The translations under genes and the position numbers were made by a program. From the NCBI GenBank assembly GCA_025458165.1, contig JALOTB010000004.1, positions 1 through 64,000 of the forward strand: DNA of 64,000 bases, written 5' to 3'. The notes under the pieces are model-generated. The model was not told the DNA's origin. It did not search any database and saw nothing but the letters and a program-made list of their open reading frames with translations. Origin of the DNA: Chromatiaceae bacterium (GTDB lineage Bacteria > Pseudomonadota > Gammaproteobacteria > Chromatiales > Chromatiaceae). Positions 47,652 to 56,760 of this stretch are shown here, piece after piece. Each line of letters starts with the position of its first letter. The stretch's first letter is position 1.

Positions 47652-48538
47652 TCGAGCGCCTCACGGTCATCGGGGTCGGACTCATCGGTGGCTCGCTCGC
47701 CCGGGCGCTCCGCGCCGCGGGGCTGGTTGGCGAGGTCGTCGGCTGCGGGCGCTCGGCGGCCAACCTCCAGCGGGCGGTCGAGCTCGGCGTGATCGACCGC
47801 TACAGCCACAATCCGGGGGAGGCGGCGGAGGGTGCTGACCTCGTCTTCCTCGCCGTCCCGCTCGGAGCCATGCGCGAGGGCTTTGCGGCCCTGCGCGGCC
47901 ATCTGCGACCGGATGCGGTGATTACCGATGGGGGCAGCGTCAAGGGGAGCGTGGTCGCTGATGCGCGTGCGGTCTTCGGTGAGGTCCCCGCGCGGCTGGT
48001 GCCCGGCCACCCCATCGCCGGGACCGAGCACAGCGGCGTGGAGGCGTCCTTCGCCGGGCTCTATCGCGGTCGCCGGGTGATCCTGACCCCTTTGCCCGAG
48101 ACGGACCTGGATGCCGTCGACCGGGTGACCCGCATGTGGCAGGTCTGCGGGGCAGAGGTGACCACGATGGATGTCGCCCACCACGACGAGGTCCTGGCCG
48201 CGACCAGCCACCTGCCGCATATGCTCGCCTTTGGGCTGGTCGACGCGCTCGCCCGCCTGCGCGAGAACGACGAGATCTTCCGCTACGCCGCTGGCGGCTT
48301 CCGTGACTTCACCCGGATCGCCTCCAGCAGCCCGGTCATGTGGCGCGACATCTGCATTGCCAACCGCGAGGCGCTGGGCGCCGCCCTGGAGCGGTTCAGC
48401 GCCGAGATGGCCGACCTCGCCGAGACGATCCGCCGCGGCGACGGGGATCACCTGCTGGAGATCTTCGCCCGCGCCAAGGCCGCGCGCGACCGCTACGTCG
48501 ACGGCCTCGCCGCTGGCGGACCTGCGGATTTGGGCTAG
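47648..48538 (+). CDS. tyrA: Prephenate dehydrogenase
   Basis: TyrA makes 4-hydroxyphenylpyruvate for tyrosine, or arogenate turnover in some relatives. The 296-residue protein begins MIERLTVIGVGLIGGSLARAL with the NAD loop and has TDGGSVKGSVVADAR, PGHPIAGTEHSGVEAS and HHDEVLAATSHLPHMLAFGL, all active-site segments. No ACT domain or fused EPSP synthase is present. In related genomes aroA follows; here a phospholipase D family gene follows 70 nt later. Confidence 0.96.
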   Translation: MIERLTVIGVGLIGGSLARALRAAGLVGEVVGCGRSAANLQRAVELGVIDRYSHNPGEAAEGADLVFLAVPLGAMREGFAALRGHLRPDAVITDGGSVKGSVVADARAVFGEVPARLVPGHPIAGTEHSGVEASFAGLYRGRRVILTPLPETDLDAVDRVTRMWQVCGAEVTTMDVAHHDEVLAATSHLPHMLAFGLVDALARLRENDEIFRYAAGGFRDFTRIASSSPVMWRDICIANREALGAALERFSAEMADLAETIRRGDGDHLLEIFARAKAARDRYVDGLAAGGPADLG

Positions 48539-48608
48539 GACCCCGGGCGGTCGCGGTTGCGCCGGCACCTCGGTCCACGCTGCCCTACCCACACTTGCCC
48601 TCGGCTCG

Positions 48609-50039
48609 ATGTCTGCACCATCCAACGGTGATCTCCTCCGGGCGCTCGCCGATCAGGCCTTCACGCGCTCCGCCGGTGCCGAGCTGGTCGACGGCAACAG
48701 CGTCGAGGTGCTGTGCGACGCCCGCGAGAACTACCCGGCCTGGGAGCAGGCGATCGCGGGGGCGCGACACGCCGTCGCGCTGGAGATGTACATCGTCGGC
48801 AACGATCGCACCGGTCGCTGCTTCGTCGATCTGCTGGCGGAGCGGGCGCGCGCCGGGGTTCGCGTTCGCGTGCTCTACGACTGGTTCGGCTCACTCGGGG
48901 CCGCCTGGGGCCGCCTGTTCGCCCCGCTCGTCGCCGCCGGCGGGGAGGTGCGTGCCGCCGCCCGCCCGGGCCTCCACGGCCCCTTCGGCGCCCTGGCGCG
49001 CGATCACCGCAAGCTGCTCGTCGTGGACGACGAGGTCGCCTTCATCTCGGGTCTGTGCATGGCCGACGGCTGGCTCGGCCGGCCGGAGCGCGGCATCCCG
49101 CCCTGGCGCGACACCGGGGTCGCGATCCGCGGCCCGGCGGTGGCCGATGCCTGGGCCGCGCTCGCCGAGGCCTGGCGTGGCAACGGCGGCAGCTTGGAGC
49201 CGTCGGAGCTGCCGGCGCGCGAGGCCATCGCAAGGCGCGGCCCGGTGGCGCTGCGGGTCATCGGCACCACGCCGGCCACCGCCAAGCTCTATCGACTCGA
49301 CCTGCTGGTGGCCTCGCTCGCGCACCACTCGCTGTGGCTCACCGATGCCTACTTCATGGGTACGCCGGTGTATCTGGAGGCCCTCAAGCAGGCTGCGCGC
49401 GACGGGGTGGACGTGCGCCTGCTGGTGCCGCGCTCGTCGGATATCCCCTGGATCGCCACGGTATCGCGCACCCTCTACCGGCCCCTGCTCGACGCCGGGG
49501 TGCGGGTGTTCGAGTGGGGCGGTCCGATGATCCACGCGAAGACCGCGGTGGCGGACGGGCGCTGGGCGCGGGTGGGCTCGTCCAACCTCAATCTGTCGAG
49601 CCTATTCGGCAACTGGGAGCTGGACGTCGCCGTCGAGGATGGCCGGACCGCCGAGGCGCTGGAGGAGCAGTTCCTGCGCGACTTGGCGGGTGCGACCGAG
49701 GTGGTCGCCGGCCGGCGTCGCCGGGTGGTGCTTTCGGGTCCGCGCGACCGCCAGCGGCCGTCCATGGCCAGCGCACTGGGCAGCGCCCGCGGCGCGGCGC
49801 GCTATGCCGCCCGGCTGGGTGCGGCGGTCGGGGCGGCCGTCGGTGGCAGCCGGGGGCTCGATGCGACCGAGGCCGGCGCGCTGGCCGCCGTCGGGCTGGT
49901 CCTGATGGTCGTGGCCGCGCTGGTGTGGCTGTTCCCCGGGCTGATCGCCGTGCCGCTCGCCGTGGTGCTGATCTGGGCCGGGGGGCGCGCCCTCTGGCGG
50001 GCCTGGCGGCTGCGCCGTCGAGGAGCGGACCGAACCTAG
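48609..50039 (+). CDS. Phospholipase D family (cardiolipin-synthase-like) protein with C-terminal membrane helices
   Basis: The 476-residue protein has two HKD boxes: [17 protein letters not shown] near residue 137 and [19 protein letters not shown] near 308, both with the HxKxxxxD pattern. These support phosphatidyl transfer or hydrolysis, as in cardiolipin synthases (ClsB type, without N-terminal membrane helices). A long hydrophobic tail (about 420-460) anchors the C-terminus to the membrane, which is unusual for the family. The N-terminus [19 protein letters not shown] has no signal peptide. It faces a convergent DUF2189 gene with a strong hairpin between. Confidence 0.88.
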   Translation: MSAPSNGDLLRALADQAFTRSAGAELVDGNSVEVLCDARENYPAWEQAIAGARHAVALEMYIVGNDRTGRCFVDLLAERARAGVRVRVLYDWFGSLGAAWGRLFAPLVAAGGEVRAAARPGLHGPFGALARDHRKLLVVDDEVAFISGLCMADGWLGRPERGIPPWRDTGVAIRGPAVADAWAALAEAWRGNGGSLEPSELPAREAIARRGPVALRVIGTTPATAKLYRLDLLVASLAHHSLWLTDAYFMGTPVYLEALKQAARDGVDVRLLVPRSSDIPWIATVSRTLYRPLLDAGVRVFEWGGPMIHAKTAVADGRWARVGSSNLNLSSLFGNWELDVAVEDGRTAEALEEQFLRDLAGATEVVAGRRRRVVLSGPRDRQRPSMASALGSARGAARYAARLGAAVGAAVGGSRGLDATEAGALAAVGLVLMVVAALVWLFPGLIAVPLAVVLIWAGGRALWRAWRLRRRGADRT

Positions 50040-50062
50040 CCGTTCGTCTCCCAGATGGCAGC

Positions 50063-50081
50063 GGCCCCCGCGAAGGGGGCC
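50063..50081. other. Hairpin between convergent genes
   Basis: GGCCCCC (50063-50069) and GGGGGCC (50075-50081) form a perfect seven-pair stem with a GCGAA loop, in the 60-nt gap between the phospholipase D gene and the converging DUF2189 gene. There is no T-tract on either side, so it may be a weak two-way terminator or a Rho-linked end structure. Confidence 0.45.
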
Positions 50082-50099
50082 GGGACGATCGAAGGGGCC

Positions 50100-50876
50100 T
50101 CAGCCGACCAGGCGGCGGTAGCTGTGCCAGGTCGCGTAGCCGAGGACGGGGAAGATCACCAGCATCCCGACGAACGCGGTCGCGATCCCGATCGCGGTCA
50201 GGGCGACGATCAACGCGGCCCAGATCAGCATCGCCGGCCAGTTTTGGGCGAACGCCTGGGCGCTCGCGTGAATGGCGGTGAACGGGCCGCAGTCGCGGTC
50301 GAGGATCGCCGGGATGGCGACGGCGCTGGTGATGAACACGGTGATCGCGAGGGCAAGTCCGATCAGCACGAAGTAGGCCAGGGCCACCGGATCGCCGGTC
50401 CCCGAGAGCACCCCCAAGTAGCCCTCGACCGTGATCGAGAGGGTGTTGAACTTCAGGGCGAAGAGCAGTGCCGAGGCCCGCACCCAGGCGGCCATGATCA
50501 GCGCCAGGAGGACCCCGAACAGGGCGAGGTTCGCCGAGCGGTGGCCGAGCAGCGCGAGCCCGGCGCGGATGTCGACCGGCTCGCCGCGCTCCTGCTGGCG
50601 TGCTGCGGTGTAGACCCCGGCAGCGAGTACGGGCCCGACGAGCAGCAGCCCGGTGAGCAGGGCGACGGTAAAGCCCGGCATCTCCCAGGTCCAGTAGAGG
50701 GTCGCGGCCGCGGCGAGGGCGAACAGGGCGCCGTAGAGCAGGCTCGCGACGGGCGCGGCGGCGAAGCTACGCACGCCGGACGCCAGCCAGTCGAAGGGCT
50801 CGGCGACGTCGACCGAGCGGATAACCAGGGCTTGCGCCTGGCCTCGGGTCAGGGTGGTAGCGGTCTGTGTCGACAT
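50100..50876 (-). CDS. DUF2189 integral membrane protein
   Basis: The 258-residue protein has six or seven membrane helices and matches the DUF2189 pattern: the N-terminal DVAEPFDWLASGVRSFAAAP, a first hydrophobic block, GPVLAAGVYTAARQQERGEPV near 80, and AVAIPAILDRDCGPFTAIHASAQAFAQNWPAM split near 185-215. Function is unknown; members often sit near cytochrome or respiratory genes. Leftward, 73 nt after it comes the stop of the rhodanese, so the two are co-directional and may share a transcript. Confidence 0.85.
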   Translation of the reverse strand: MSTQTATTLTRGQAQALVIRSVDVAEPFDWLASGVRSFAAAPVASLLYGALFALAAAATLYWTWEMPGFTVALLTGLLLVGPVLAAGVYTAARQQERGEPVDIRAGLALLGHRSANLALFGVLLALIMAAWVRASALLFALKFNTLSITVEGYLGVLSGTGDPVALAYFVLIGLALAITVFITSAVAIPAILDRDCGPFTAIHASAQAFAQNWPAMLIWAALIVALTAIGIATAFVGMLVIFPVLGYATWHSYRRLVG

Positions 50877-50949
50877 GGGTCACCTCCGTGAGCAGAAGGG
50901 TCGGAGAGTGGTCGCGCCCGAGGCAACGGGGCGCGGCCTGCGGGGAAGG

Positions 50950-51522
50950 TTAGGGGAGCGATTCGCTTGGGCACCGTCCCGCCCGGTTCCAGGGCATGAC
51001 GGCGAGCAGCCTGGCCATCCCACACCAGCGGGTCAGGCCGGCCACGATCAGGCCGGCCCCGAGGAACGCGGCGGCAACGAAGAACAGCTCGTGGAAGGCG
51101 AAGCCGAAGATCACCTTGAGCACCAGCAGGGTGCCGACGGCGATCTGTACCTGCCGCTCCAGGGCCAGGCTCCCGCGGCAGCGGGTGAGCGGCAGCCCGG
51201 CCTGCTCCCAGGCCGCGGTGCCACCCTGGATCAGGGCAAGGCGGTGGAAGCCGGCATCGCGCATCCGCTCGACCGCCTGCTGCGCCCGGGCCCCGCTGTG
51301 GCAGGTGAGGTAGATGGTCTGATCTGGCGCTATGCCATACTGGCCGAGTCGCGCCCCCAGCGTGTCTGGGTCGAGCTGGTCCAGTGGCAGGAGCTGCGCC
51401 CCGGGGATGTGCCCGGCGCGGTACTCGGCGGGTGTCCTGACGTCGATCAGTGGGGCCGGCTCGTCACTGCCGCGAAGCTGCGCGAAGCGCTCCGGTGGAA
51501 TCGAAATGACTCGGGTGCTCAT
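50950..51522 (-). CDS. Rhodanese-domain protein with C-terminal DUF2892-like membrane region
   Basis: The 190-residue protein has a rhodanese domain (about 1-110) with the active-site Cys74 in LTCHSGARA, followed by a DUF2892-like part with two membrane helices (about 125-175, VGTLLVLKVIFGFAF and LFFVAAAFLGAGLIVAGLT). Such proteins act in sulfur transfer or sulfane-sulfur handling near the membrane. I chose the ATG at 51522 because GGAGGTGACC precedes it; a GTG at 51528 overlaps that site. It is first in a leftward pair with DUF2189. Confidence 0.87.
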   Translation of the reverse strand: MSTRVISIPPERFAQLRGSDEPAPLIDVRTPAEYRAGHIPGAQLLPLDQLDPDTLGARLGQYGIAPDQTIYLTCHSGARAQQAVERMRDAGFHRLALIQGGTAAWEQAGLPLTRCRGSLALERQVQIAVGTLLVLKVIFGFAFHELFFVAAAFLGAGLIVAGLTRWCGMARLLAVMPWNRAGRCPSESLP

Positions 51523-51679
51523 GGTCACCTCCGGGAGTTACTGCTTGGTCCGGTTCGGAGGTGAGGCCCAAGGCGCGCATCAACACCGTTCATCCAGTCG
51601 AAATGCCTAGCGGCTCACATCGAGTTTTCCTCCATCCGGCGTGTTGCCGGCCGGTCTCGGAAAAGCCCCAGTGCGGGCG

Positions 51680-52291
51680 TTAGGGTTGGTTCCCGGTCTG
51701 GGCCTCGACCAGCATTTGCGCCAGCTCCGCCCCGCTCTTGTAGTGCGGCACCCGCCACACCAGGCGGTAGAGGCGCTGCAGGAAGCTGTTGCGTCCGGCG
51801 ACCTCGTCGCGCCAGTATTGCTCGGCGAGCCTCAGGTTCCCCGCCTTGTCGAGGAGAAAGGCGTCCTTGGAGCCCTGGCCGCCGAAGATGTAGAGCTTGC
51901 CATCCTCGATCAGCCAGGTGTCGGCATCGCCGCCCCAGGGGATTCCGTAGACGATGCCGTTGGCGCAGTAGCCGCCGAACTGGGGCAGATACCGCGTCGG
52001 ATCGGTGTCGAACAGGGCCTTGTGCTCGGCGCTCGCAAAGCGCAGCCGCACCCCTTGGTAGAGGCTGCTGTGCTCCGGTAAGCCGAGGCGGTGCCGGCCC
52101 TCGGTAAAGTAGGCCACCACGTCGTGACCGGCGAGCAGCAGCCGCTTCTCGTCGCCGTCGGCTACTGCGTTCACCGGCTTCAGCTCGGAGGCCGGGTTCT
52201 GCGCCACTATGGCCGAGCAGCCGGTCAGGGTGAAGGCCAGGAGCAGCAGGGCCAGGGGGTTGAGAAAGCGGGTCCACAGATTCGTCATCAT
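51680..52291 (-). CDS. YHS-domain lipoprotein
   Basis: The 203-residue protein has a lipoprotein signal ending LTGC with Cys25, followed by a YHS-type domain (LLAGHDVVAYFTEGRHRLG, then ASAEHKALFDTDPTRYLPQFGGYCANGI near 85-115). YHS domains bind metal or handle sulfur or copper; the Cys of GYCANG is kept. The mature protein should sit in the outer or inner membrane, facing the periplasm. The gene starts 4 nt after the ATP-grasp gene stop, so it is third in the patatin/ATP-grasp/YHS operon. ATG codons at 52291 and 52288 are adjacent; I used the first. Confidence 0.85.
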   Translation of the reverse strand: MMTNLWTRFLNPLALLLLAFTLTGCSAIVAQNPASELKPVNAVADGDEKRLLLAGHDVVAYFTEGRHRLGLPEHSSLYQGVRLRFASAEHKALFDTDPTRYLPQFGGYCANGIVYGIPWGGDADTWLIEDGKLYIFGGQGSKDAFLLDKAGNLRLAEQYWRDEVAGRNSFLQRLYRLVWRVPHYKSGAELAQMLVEAQTGNQP

Positions 52292-52295
52292 GGGT

Positions 52296-53660
52296 CTATT
52301 TCGCTGGTTGGGTGGCAACGGGGAGCGACCAGCCGGGGTCGGCGAGGTCGCCGTCGATCGAAGGCGCGTCACCGGGCTCGGCGTAAGGCGGGGACCACCC
52401 AAGCCGGGCGCTCGCGGCCAGGCAGCGCCGGCGGAGCTCCGCCTGGTCGCGCCCGCCGAGATGGATGATCCCGAAGCGGTGGCTGCCGAGCCACTTGAAG
52501 TCGCGCGCCAGGGCCTGGCCCCGCTTGGGGAAGCAGAAGAGCAGCCCGTCGGGGGTCTCGCGACGCCATCGGGCGATCTCGCGCGCGGTTGGACTGGGGG
52601 GGACCTGGTCGGGGGCAAAGGCGCGGTAGACGAAGCTCGCCGCGGCGCCTGCGGAAGGCGTGCGCCGCGGCAGGGCGGCCGCGTCCTCGCCGAGCGCCAG
52701 GGCCACCGAGACGGCGTGGGCATCGATCCCGAGCACGCGCAGATACAGGTCGGAGAACTGCGAGGCGAGCCGCGGGTTGACCTCGATCACGCTGATCCGG
52801 TCTTGCGCCGGGTCGTAGAAGAGCTCCAGGTTGAACAGGCCCTGGCGGAAGCCCACCGCGGCGAGGAAGCGGCGCGCGATGTCGAGCGCGCGCCGCTGCA
52901 CCTCGGCCGGGAGCCTGCTCGGGACCTCCCAGCGCATAAAGGCCTGGGTGCCGGGATACATGACCGCGTCGACCACCCCCAGGAGGTGGACCTCGCCGTC
53001 CTGCACCCAGCCGTCGAGGTTGTGCTGGGGCGTGCCCAGCGGCACCGGCGCCTCGAGGAGCATACGGTGGGCGGAGGGGGCGCCGGGCAGGCGGGCGCGG
53101 CAGACGCGCTCGAACGGCTCGACCAGGTGGCGGATCACCCACAGCTCGCGCCAGGAGAAGCGCGTATGCGCCTGAAGCTCGGCGCGGCTCGCGACCTCGC
53201 GCGCGAGCACCGAGAAGGCCGCCTTGACCGGCTTGACGTAGGCCGGGTAGGTCAGGCCCTCGGGGGCGTCGGCCCCGTACTCGAGGTCGAGCGGGGCGAA
53301 AGGCAGGTTGGCCTCGGGCGCGACCTGCCCCAGCACCTGGCGGGCCAGGAGCTTGTGCTGGCAGGCGATGATCGCTTCGGGGGGGCTGCCGGGCAGCCGG
53401 AGCCGCTCGGCCACCAGGGCGGCGGCCAGTGCACCGAACTGCTCGTGGTGCGAAATCACCCCCGCCCAGCCGCGGCGTGCGCCGCGCCGCGCTTGCACCG
53501 CGGCGAACCGCGCCAGGTCGAAGCCGATCAGGGACGCGTTGCTTGGGAAGGTAAAGAGATCGAAGCCGGCGTGGTCGAAGTCCGCGCGCCCGACCTGGCG
53601 CGCGAATCCGAGCGCGTCCCAGTCGTAGTCGAAGAGCAGGCCGATGCGCGGGCGGCTCAA
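52296..53660 (-). CDS. ATP-grasp ligase-like protein, unknown substrate
   Basis: The 454-residue cytoplasmic protein has the ATP-grasp layout: an N-terminal Rossmann-like part (PRIGLLFDYDWDALGFARQ), a lysine-bearing strand (YPAYVKPVKAAFSVL), and the C-lobe metal motif FNLELFYD then VIEVNPRLASQFSDLY near residue 305. These form amide or ester bonds using ATP; the substrate cannot be told. It starts with TTG overlapping the patatin stop (TTGA), the only start that fits, and is coupled to that gene. It is unlike D-Ala-D-Ala ligase or PurK by eye. Confidence 0.82.
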   Translation of the reverse strand: MSRPRIGLLFDYDWDALGFARQVGRADFDHAGFDLFTFPSNASLIGFDLARFAAVQARRGARRGWAGVISHHEQFGALAAALVAERLRLPGSPPEAIIACQHKLLARQVLGQVAPEANLPFAPLDLEYGADAPEGLTYPAYVKPVKAAFSVLAREVASRAELQAHTRFSWRELWVIRHLVEPFERVCRARLPGAPSAHRMLLEAPVPLGTPQHNLDGWVQDGEVHLLGVVDAVMYPGTQAFMRWEVPSRLPAEVQRRALDIARRFLAAVGFRQGLFNLELFYDPAQDRISVIEVNPRLASQFSDLYLRVLGIDAHAVSVALALGEDAAALPRRTPSAGAAASFVYRAFAPDQVPPSPTAREIARWRRETPDGLLFCFPKRGQALARDFKWLGSHRFGIIHLGGRDQAELRRRCLAASARLGWSPPYAEPGDAPSIDGDLADPGWSLPVATQPAK

Positions 53661-54532
53661 GGCGCGATCTCGGGCCAGACCCGCTCGGCGGCACGCCGGC
53701 CCGCCTCGGAGAGCAGCCCCGCATAGTCCCTGCGCCCGCGCATGAGCCCGTGCAGGTCGAGGCGGATCTGCACGTCTGCGCTGCCGATCTGCTCGGCGAT
53801 CAGGGTGTTGATCAGGATGTGCACGGTCTGAAAGGCGGTATCGATCAGGTGGCGGACGGGCTCATCATCGGGGCGGAAGGCAATATCCACGGCGACCACC
53901 CGCTCCCCGCCCAGGACTCGGGCCGCTCGCACCGGGACCGGCTCGGTCAGCGAGCCGTCGACCAGCCGGCGGCCCTCCCACTCGACCGGCTCGAACAGCA
54001 CGGGCATGCAGGCCGAGGCGGCGACGGCCCTGGGCCCGTCCCCGCGGTCTAGGATCACCCGCTCGCCGGTCGCGAGGTCGGTCGCCACCGCGGCGAAGGC
54101 GATCGGCCAAGCCTCGATCGCGGGCGCCCCGATCAGTCCGCGCAGCCGCTGCTGAAGTCCCTCGTTGCTCACCAGCCCGCGGCGCGGCCAGGCCGGGCGC
54201 GCGGCGTCTAGCAGGCCGAAGCGCTCGGCAGCGCGCCCGATCGCGAGGCTATCGAGCCCGGCCGCCCAGAGCGCGCCGACGATCGCCCCGACGCTGGTCC
54301 CGACGATCAGGTCGGGGCGCAGCCCGCGTGCCTCGAAGACCCGCATGACGCCGAGGTGTGCGTGCCCGTGCAGGGAGCCGCTGCCGAGTGCGAGGGCGAG
54401 GCGCCGGCTGGCGTGCCCGTCGCCCCGGGCGGGCCGAAGCCCGAGCGCGAGCGCCCCCAGTGCGACCACTGCCGAGCCCAGCAGGGCGCGGCGCTGGGCA
54501 TCGGGTACCTGGGACGGTCGGCCTCTCAGCAT
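53657..54532 (-). CDS. Patatin-like phospholipase, exported
   Basis: The 291-residue protein has a twin-arginine-type signal (QRRALLGSAVVALGALALG, residues 13-31), then a patatin lipase domain with the serine of GTSVG (Ser80), the oxyanion segment LGSGSLHGHAHLG and the Asp motif VDGSLTEPVPV near residue 190. This is a complete catalytic dyad, so it likely hydrolyses phospholipids or esters in the periplasm. The ATG at 54532 follows GAGGGG. It is first in a three-gene leftward operon with the ATP-grasp and YHS genes. Confidence 0.85.
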   Translation of the reverse strand: MLRGRPSQVPDAQRRALLGSAVVALGALALGLRPARGDGHASRRLALALGSGSLHGHAHLGVMRVFEARGLRPDLIVGTSVGAIVGALWAAGLDSLAIGRAAERFGLLDAARPAWPRRGLVSNEGLQQRLRGLIGAPAIEAWPIAFAAVATDLATGERVILDRGDGPRAVAASACMPVLFEPVEWEGRRLVDGSLTEPVPVRAARVLGGERVVAVDIAFRPDDEPVRHLIDTAFQTVHILINTLIAEQIGSADVQIRLDLHGLMRGRRDYAGLLSEAGRRAAERVWPEIAP

Positions 54533-54829
54533 GGCAAACCCCTCGCATCGTTGGGGCGCAGGGAGCCTCTCGCGGGAGCATGGGGGCGGCCAGGGCATCC
54601 TGCGAGTCCCTTCGGGCTGGCGCGTCCTTTTGGTCATGCCGATGATCGCCCATCCGGGCCCTGCGCCGCGCGGGCCATCGGACGCCGCGACAGGGCCTCG
54701 ATCCATCCGCCGAGAGGGGAGCCACCCGGCCCCGGACGTGAACGAAACGGGGGATGCAGCAGGGGCTCCACGACTGCCGGCGCCCCCCGCCGGATCGGCC
54801 GGGTGGCCGGCCTCGGCGGGCAAGGGCGC

Positions 54830-55894
54830 TTAGCCCTGCTGGAGCAGTATGCGCAGGTCGAGGGCCGCGGCGTTGGCGCGTGAGATGTAAGAGGCAAGGA
54901 CGAGTGAGTGGTTTGCGACATAGCCAAAGCCGTGGCCGTTCAGGACCATGGGGCTCCACATCCGCTTGGTCGCCTCCTCGAGGTCGCGGATGACCTGCTG
55001 CATCGAGACCTCGGCGTTCTTGTCGCGCAGTACGTTCTCGAAGTCGATCGCGAGCGCCTTGAAGGTGTGCAGGAGCCCCCAAGCGTAGCCGCGCGCCTCG
55101 TAGAAGACGTCGTCGACCTCGCCGCGCGGGGTCTTGGGTCGCGCCTCGGGACCCTCGTTTTCCGCCCCTGCGGCTTCGGACTCGGGCACCAGGGCGGCGG
55201 TGAGCTCGCGGTCGCCCACGCTCGCGCTCAGGCGCTGGGCGTAGTTGCCGAGGCGCTTCTCCACCACGGCGAGATAGGCGGCCAGGTTGTCCGCGCGGGC
55301 AAAGAAGCGTGCCGATGGATCTCCGGCGATGAGCTGGGCGAGAAAGCCGTCGAGCGACTCGACACCCTGGCGGAGCTGCGACTCGGTCGTCGGCAGGATC
55401 CAGGCGTCGACCCGGTAGTTCACGAACTGGTCGGCCCGCCGCAGGTCGGCGTTCTCGACCGACTGGGTCTGTGAGCGGCTGAAGTCGTTGCGCAGGGAGC
55501 GAATGGAATCTCGGGCCTCCTTCAACAGGCCGTACTCCCAGCTCGGCATGTTGTCGAGGTAGATCCCGGGCACCGTGACGTCGTTATAGAGATATCCGCC
55601 CGGTTTCTCGAGCAGCGTGCGTGCCGCCTGGGCGACCGCGGCCACCGTCACGACCCCGGGTGCGAGGCGCTCGGAGTCACCGCCCGCGCGCTCCACGGCG
55701 GCCGCCCGGACATCGAACTTCTCGGGCTGCAGGGACCAGTAGGCACCGAGCAGGAGTACGGAGACCGCGAAGACAGCCGCCGCCGTCAGGGCGACACGCT
55801 TCCAGCGGGGCATCGCTTGGGCGCTCGCCGGGACCTCGGGGGGCTGCTCCGTGGCTTGGATGTGATCGGTGGAGGCGTGGGTGGTTTGGCTCAT
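54830..55894 (-). CDS. DUF2333 family protein
   Basis: The 354-residue protein has one N-terminal membrane helix (residues about 34-54, VALTAAAVFAVSVLLLGAYW) and a large periplasmic part. The family signature LEKPGGYLYNDVTVPGIYLDN is near 105, DVFYEARGYAWGLLHTFKAL near 270, and SPMVLNGHGFGYVANHSL near the end. Function is unknown. It begins at ATG 55894 behind GGAG and follows the DUF502 gene by 32 nt. Confidence 0.87.
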   Translation of the reverse strand: MSQTTHASTDHIQATEQPPEVPASAQAMPRWKRVALTAAAVFAVSVLLLGAYWSLQPEKFDVRAAAVERAGGDSERLAPGVVTVAAVAQAARTLLEKPGGYLYNDVTVPGIYLDNMPSWEYGLLKEARDSIRSLRNDFSRSQTQSVENADLRRADQFVNYRVDAWILPTTESQLRQGVESLDGFLAQLIAGDPSARFFARADNLAAYLAVVEKRLGNYAQRLSASVGDRELTAALVPESEAAGAENEGPEARPKTPRGEVDDVFYEARGYAWGLLHTFKALAIDFENVLRDKNAEVSMQQVIRDLEEATKRMWSPMVLNGHGFGYVANHSLVLASYISRANAAALDLRILLQQG

Positions 55895-55926
55895 GTTCGA
55901 TCTCCGCTGGTTGACTGCCGAACGAT

Positions 55927-56760
55927 TCAGGCCGAGATCCTCGTCTCGGCCGGGATTGCGCCGCGGGCGCCGAGCGACTTGGGGAGCGGAGCCGATCCCT
56001 GGCTCGCGCCGGGCTCGCTCGGCACGGGCAAGGGCTCGGGGCCGTCGACCGGAGGCTCTGGTCCGGCGGCCGCTGCGCCGAGTCCGCCGCCGCGGTTTGT
56101 CGAGCCGCCCCGCGCTCGCCGGAAGCGAATTCGGTCGGGCGCCGAGGTGCCGCCGGAGACGACGAACCCCATCGCCTGATCGACGGTCCAGTCGAGTGGC
56201 ACAAGCTGCGAGACGGGGAGGATCTCGAGGTAGCCGCTGGTCGGGTTGGGGGTCGTCGGCACGTAGACCGCCGCCAGCTCTTCGCCGGTGTCCTCGTCGA
56301 TGAAGACACGGGTCAGCAGCCCGACGACCTTCATCCCCTCGTGCGGGAAGGGGATGAGCACCACGGACTTGCCACCTTCCCCCTCGCTCTGTAGGGCGTC
56401 GACAAGCCGCTTGGTGGCCCCGTAGACGCTGGTCACCAGTGGGATGTGTCGCACCCACTCTTCGACGGCGTTCACGATCTGTCGCCCGCCCAGCCTTGTC
56501 ATCGCCATGCCCAGCAGGTAGAGCATGACCAGGGTGAACAGGATGGCGAGACCGGAGGACAGCAAGGGCGCCTCGACGAGCAGGGTCGCGAGGCTTGGCG
56601 AGACCGGCTTGACCGCGTTGGAGACGACGATGAGCTTCGGCCGGCCGATGTTGGCGAGCAGGTCGAGAAAAAAGCTGAACACGAAAACGGTGACCAGCAG
56701 CGGAATCGCGGTGACGATCCCGGTCAGCAGGTATCGCTTGATGTTCGCGTTCTCGAGCAT
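55927..56760 (-). CDS. DUF502 membrane protein
   Basis: The 277-residue inner-membrane protein has the DUF502 features: two N-terminal helices around FVFSFFLDLLANIGRP, a third at LLSSGLAILFTLVMLYLLGM, and the cytoplasmic part with RHIPLVTSVYGATKRLVDAL and PTTPNPTSGYLEILP. It is longer than most members because of a Pro-, Gly- and Ala-rich tail from about residue 220. The function is unknown. It faces the Mrp operon divergently and is upstream of DUF2333. Confidence 0.87.
   Translation of the reverse strand: MLENANIKRYLLTGIVTAIPLLVTVFVFSFFLDLLANIGRPKLIVVSNAVKPVSPSLATLLVEAPLLSSGLAILFTLVMLYLLGMAMTRLGGRQIVNAVEEWVRHIPLVTSVYGATKRLVDALQSEGEGGKSVVLIPFPHEGMKVVGLLTRVFIDEDTGEELAAVYVPTTPNPTSGYLEILPVSQLVPLDWTVDQAMGFVVSGGTSAPDRIRFRRARGGSTNRGGGLGAAAAGPEPPVDGPEPLPVPSEPGASQGSAPLPKSLGARGAIPAETRISA

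Noticed and set aside
51661..51679. GCCC/GGGC with four T as a terminator for the YHS gene
   Set aside because: The stem has only four pairs and touches the stop codon; too weak to call.
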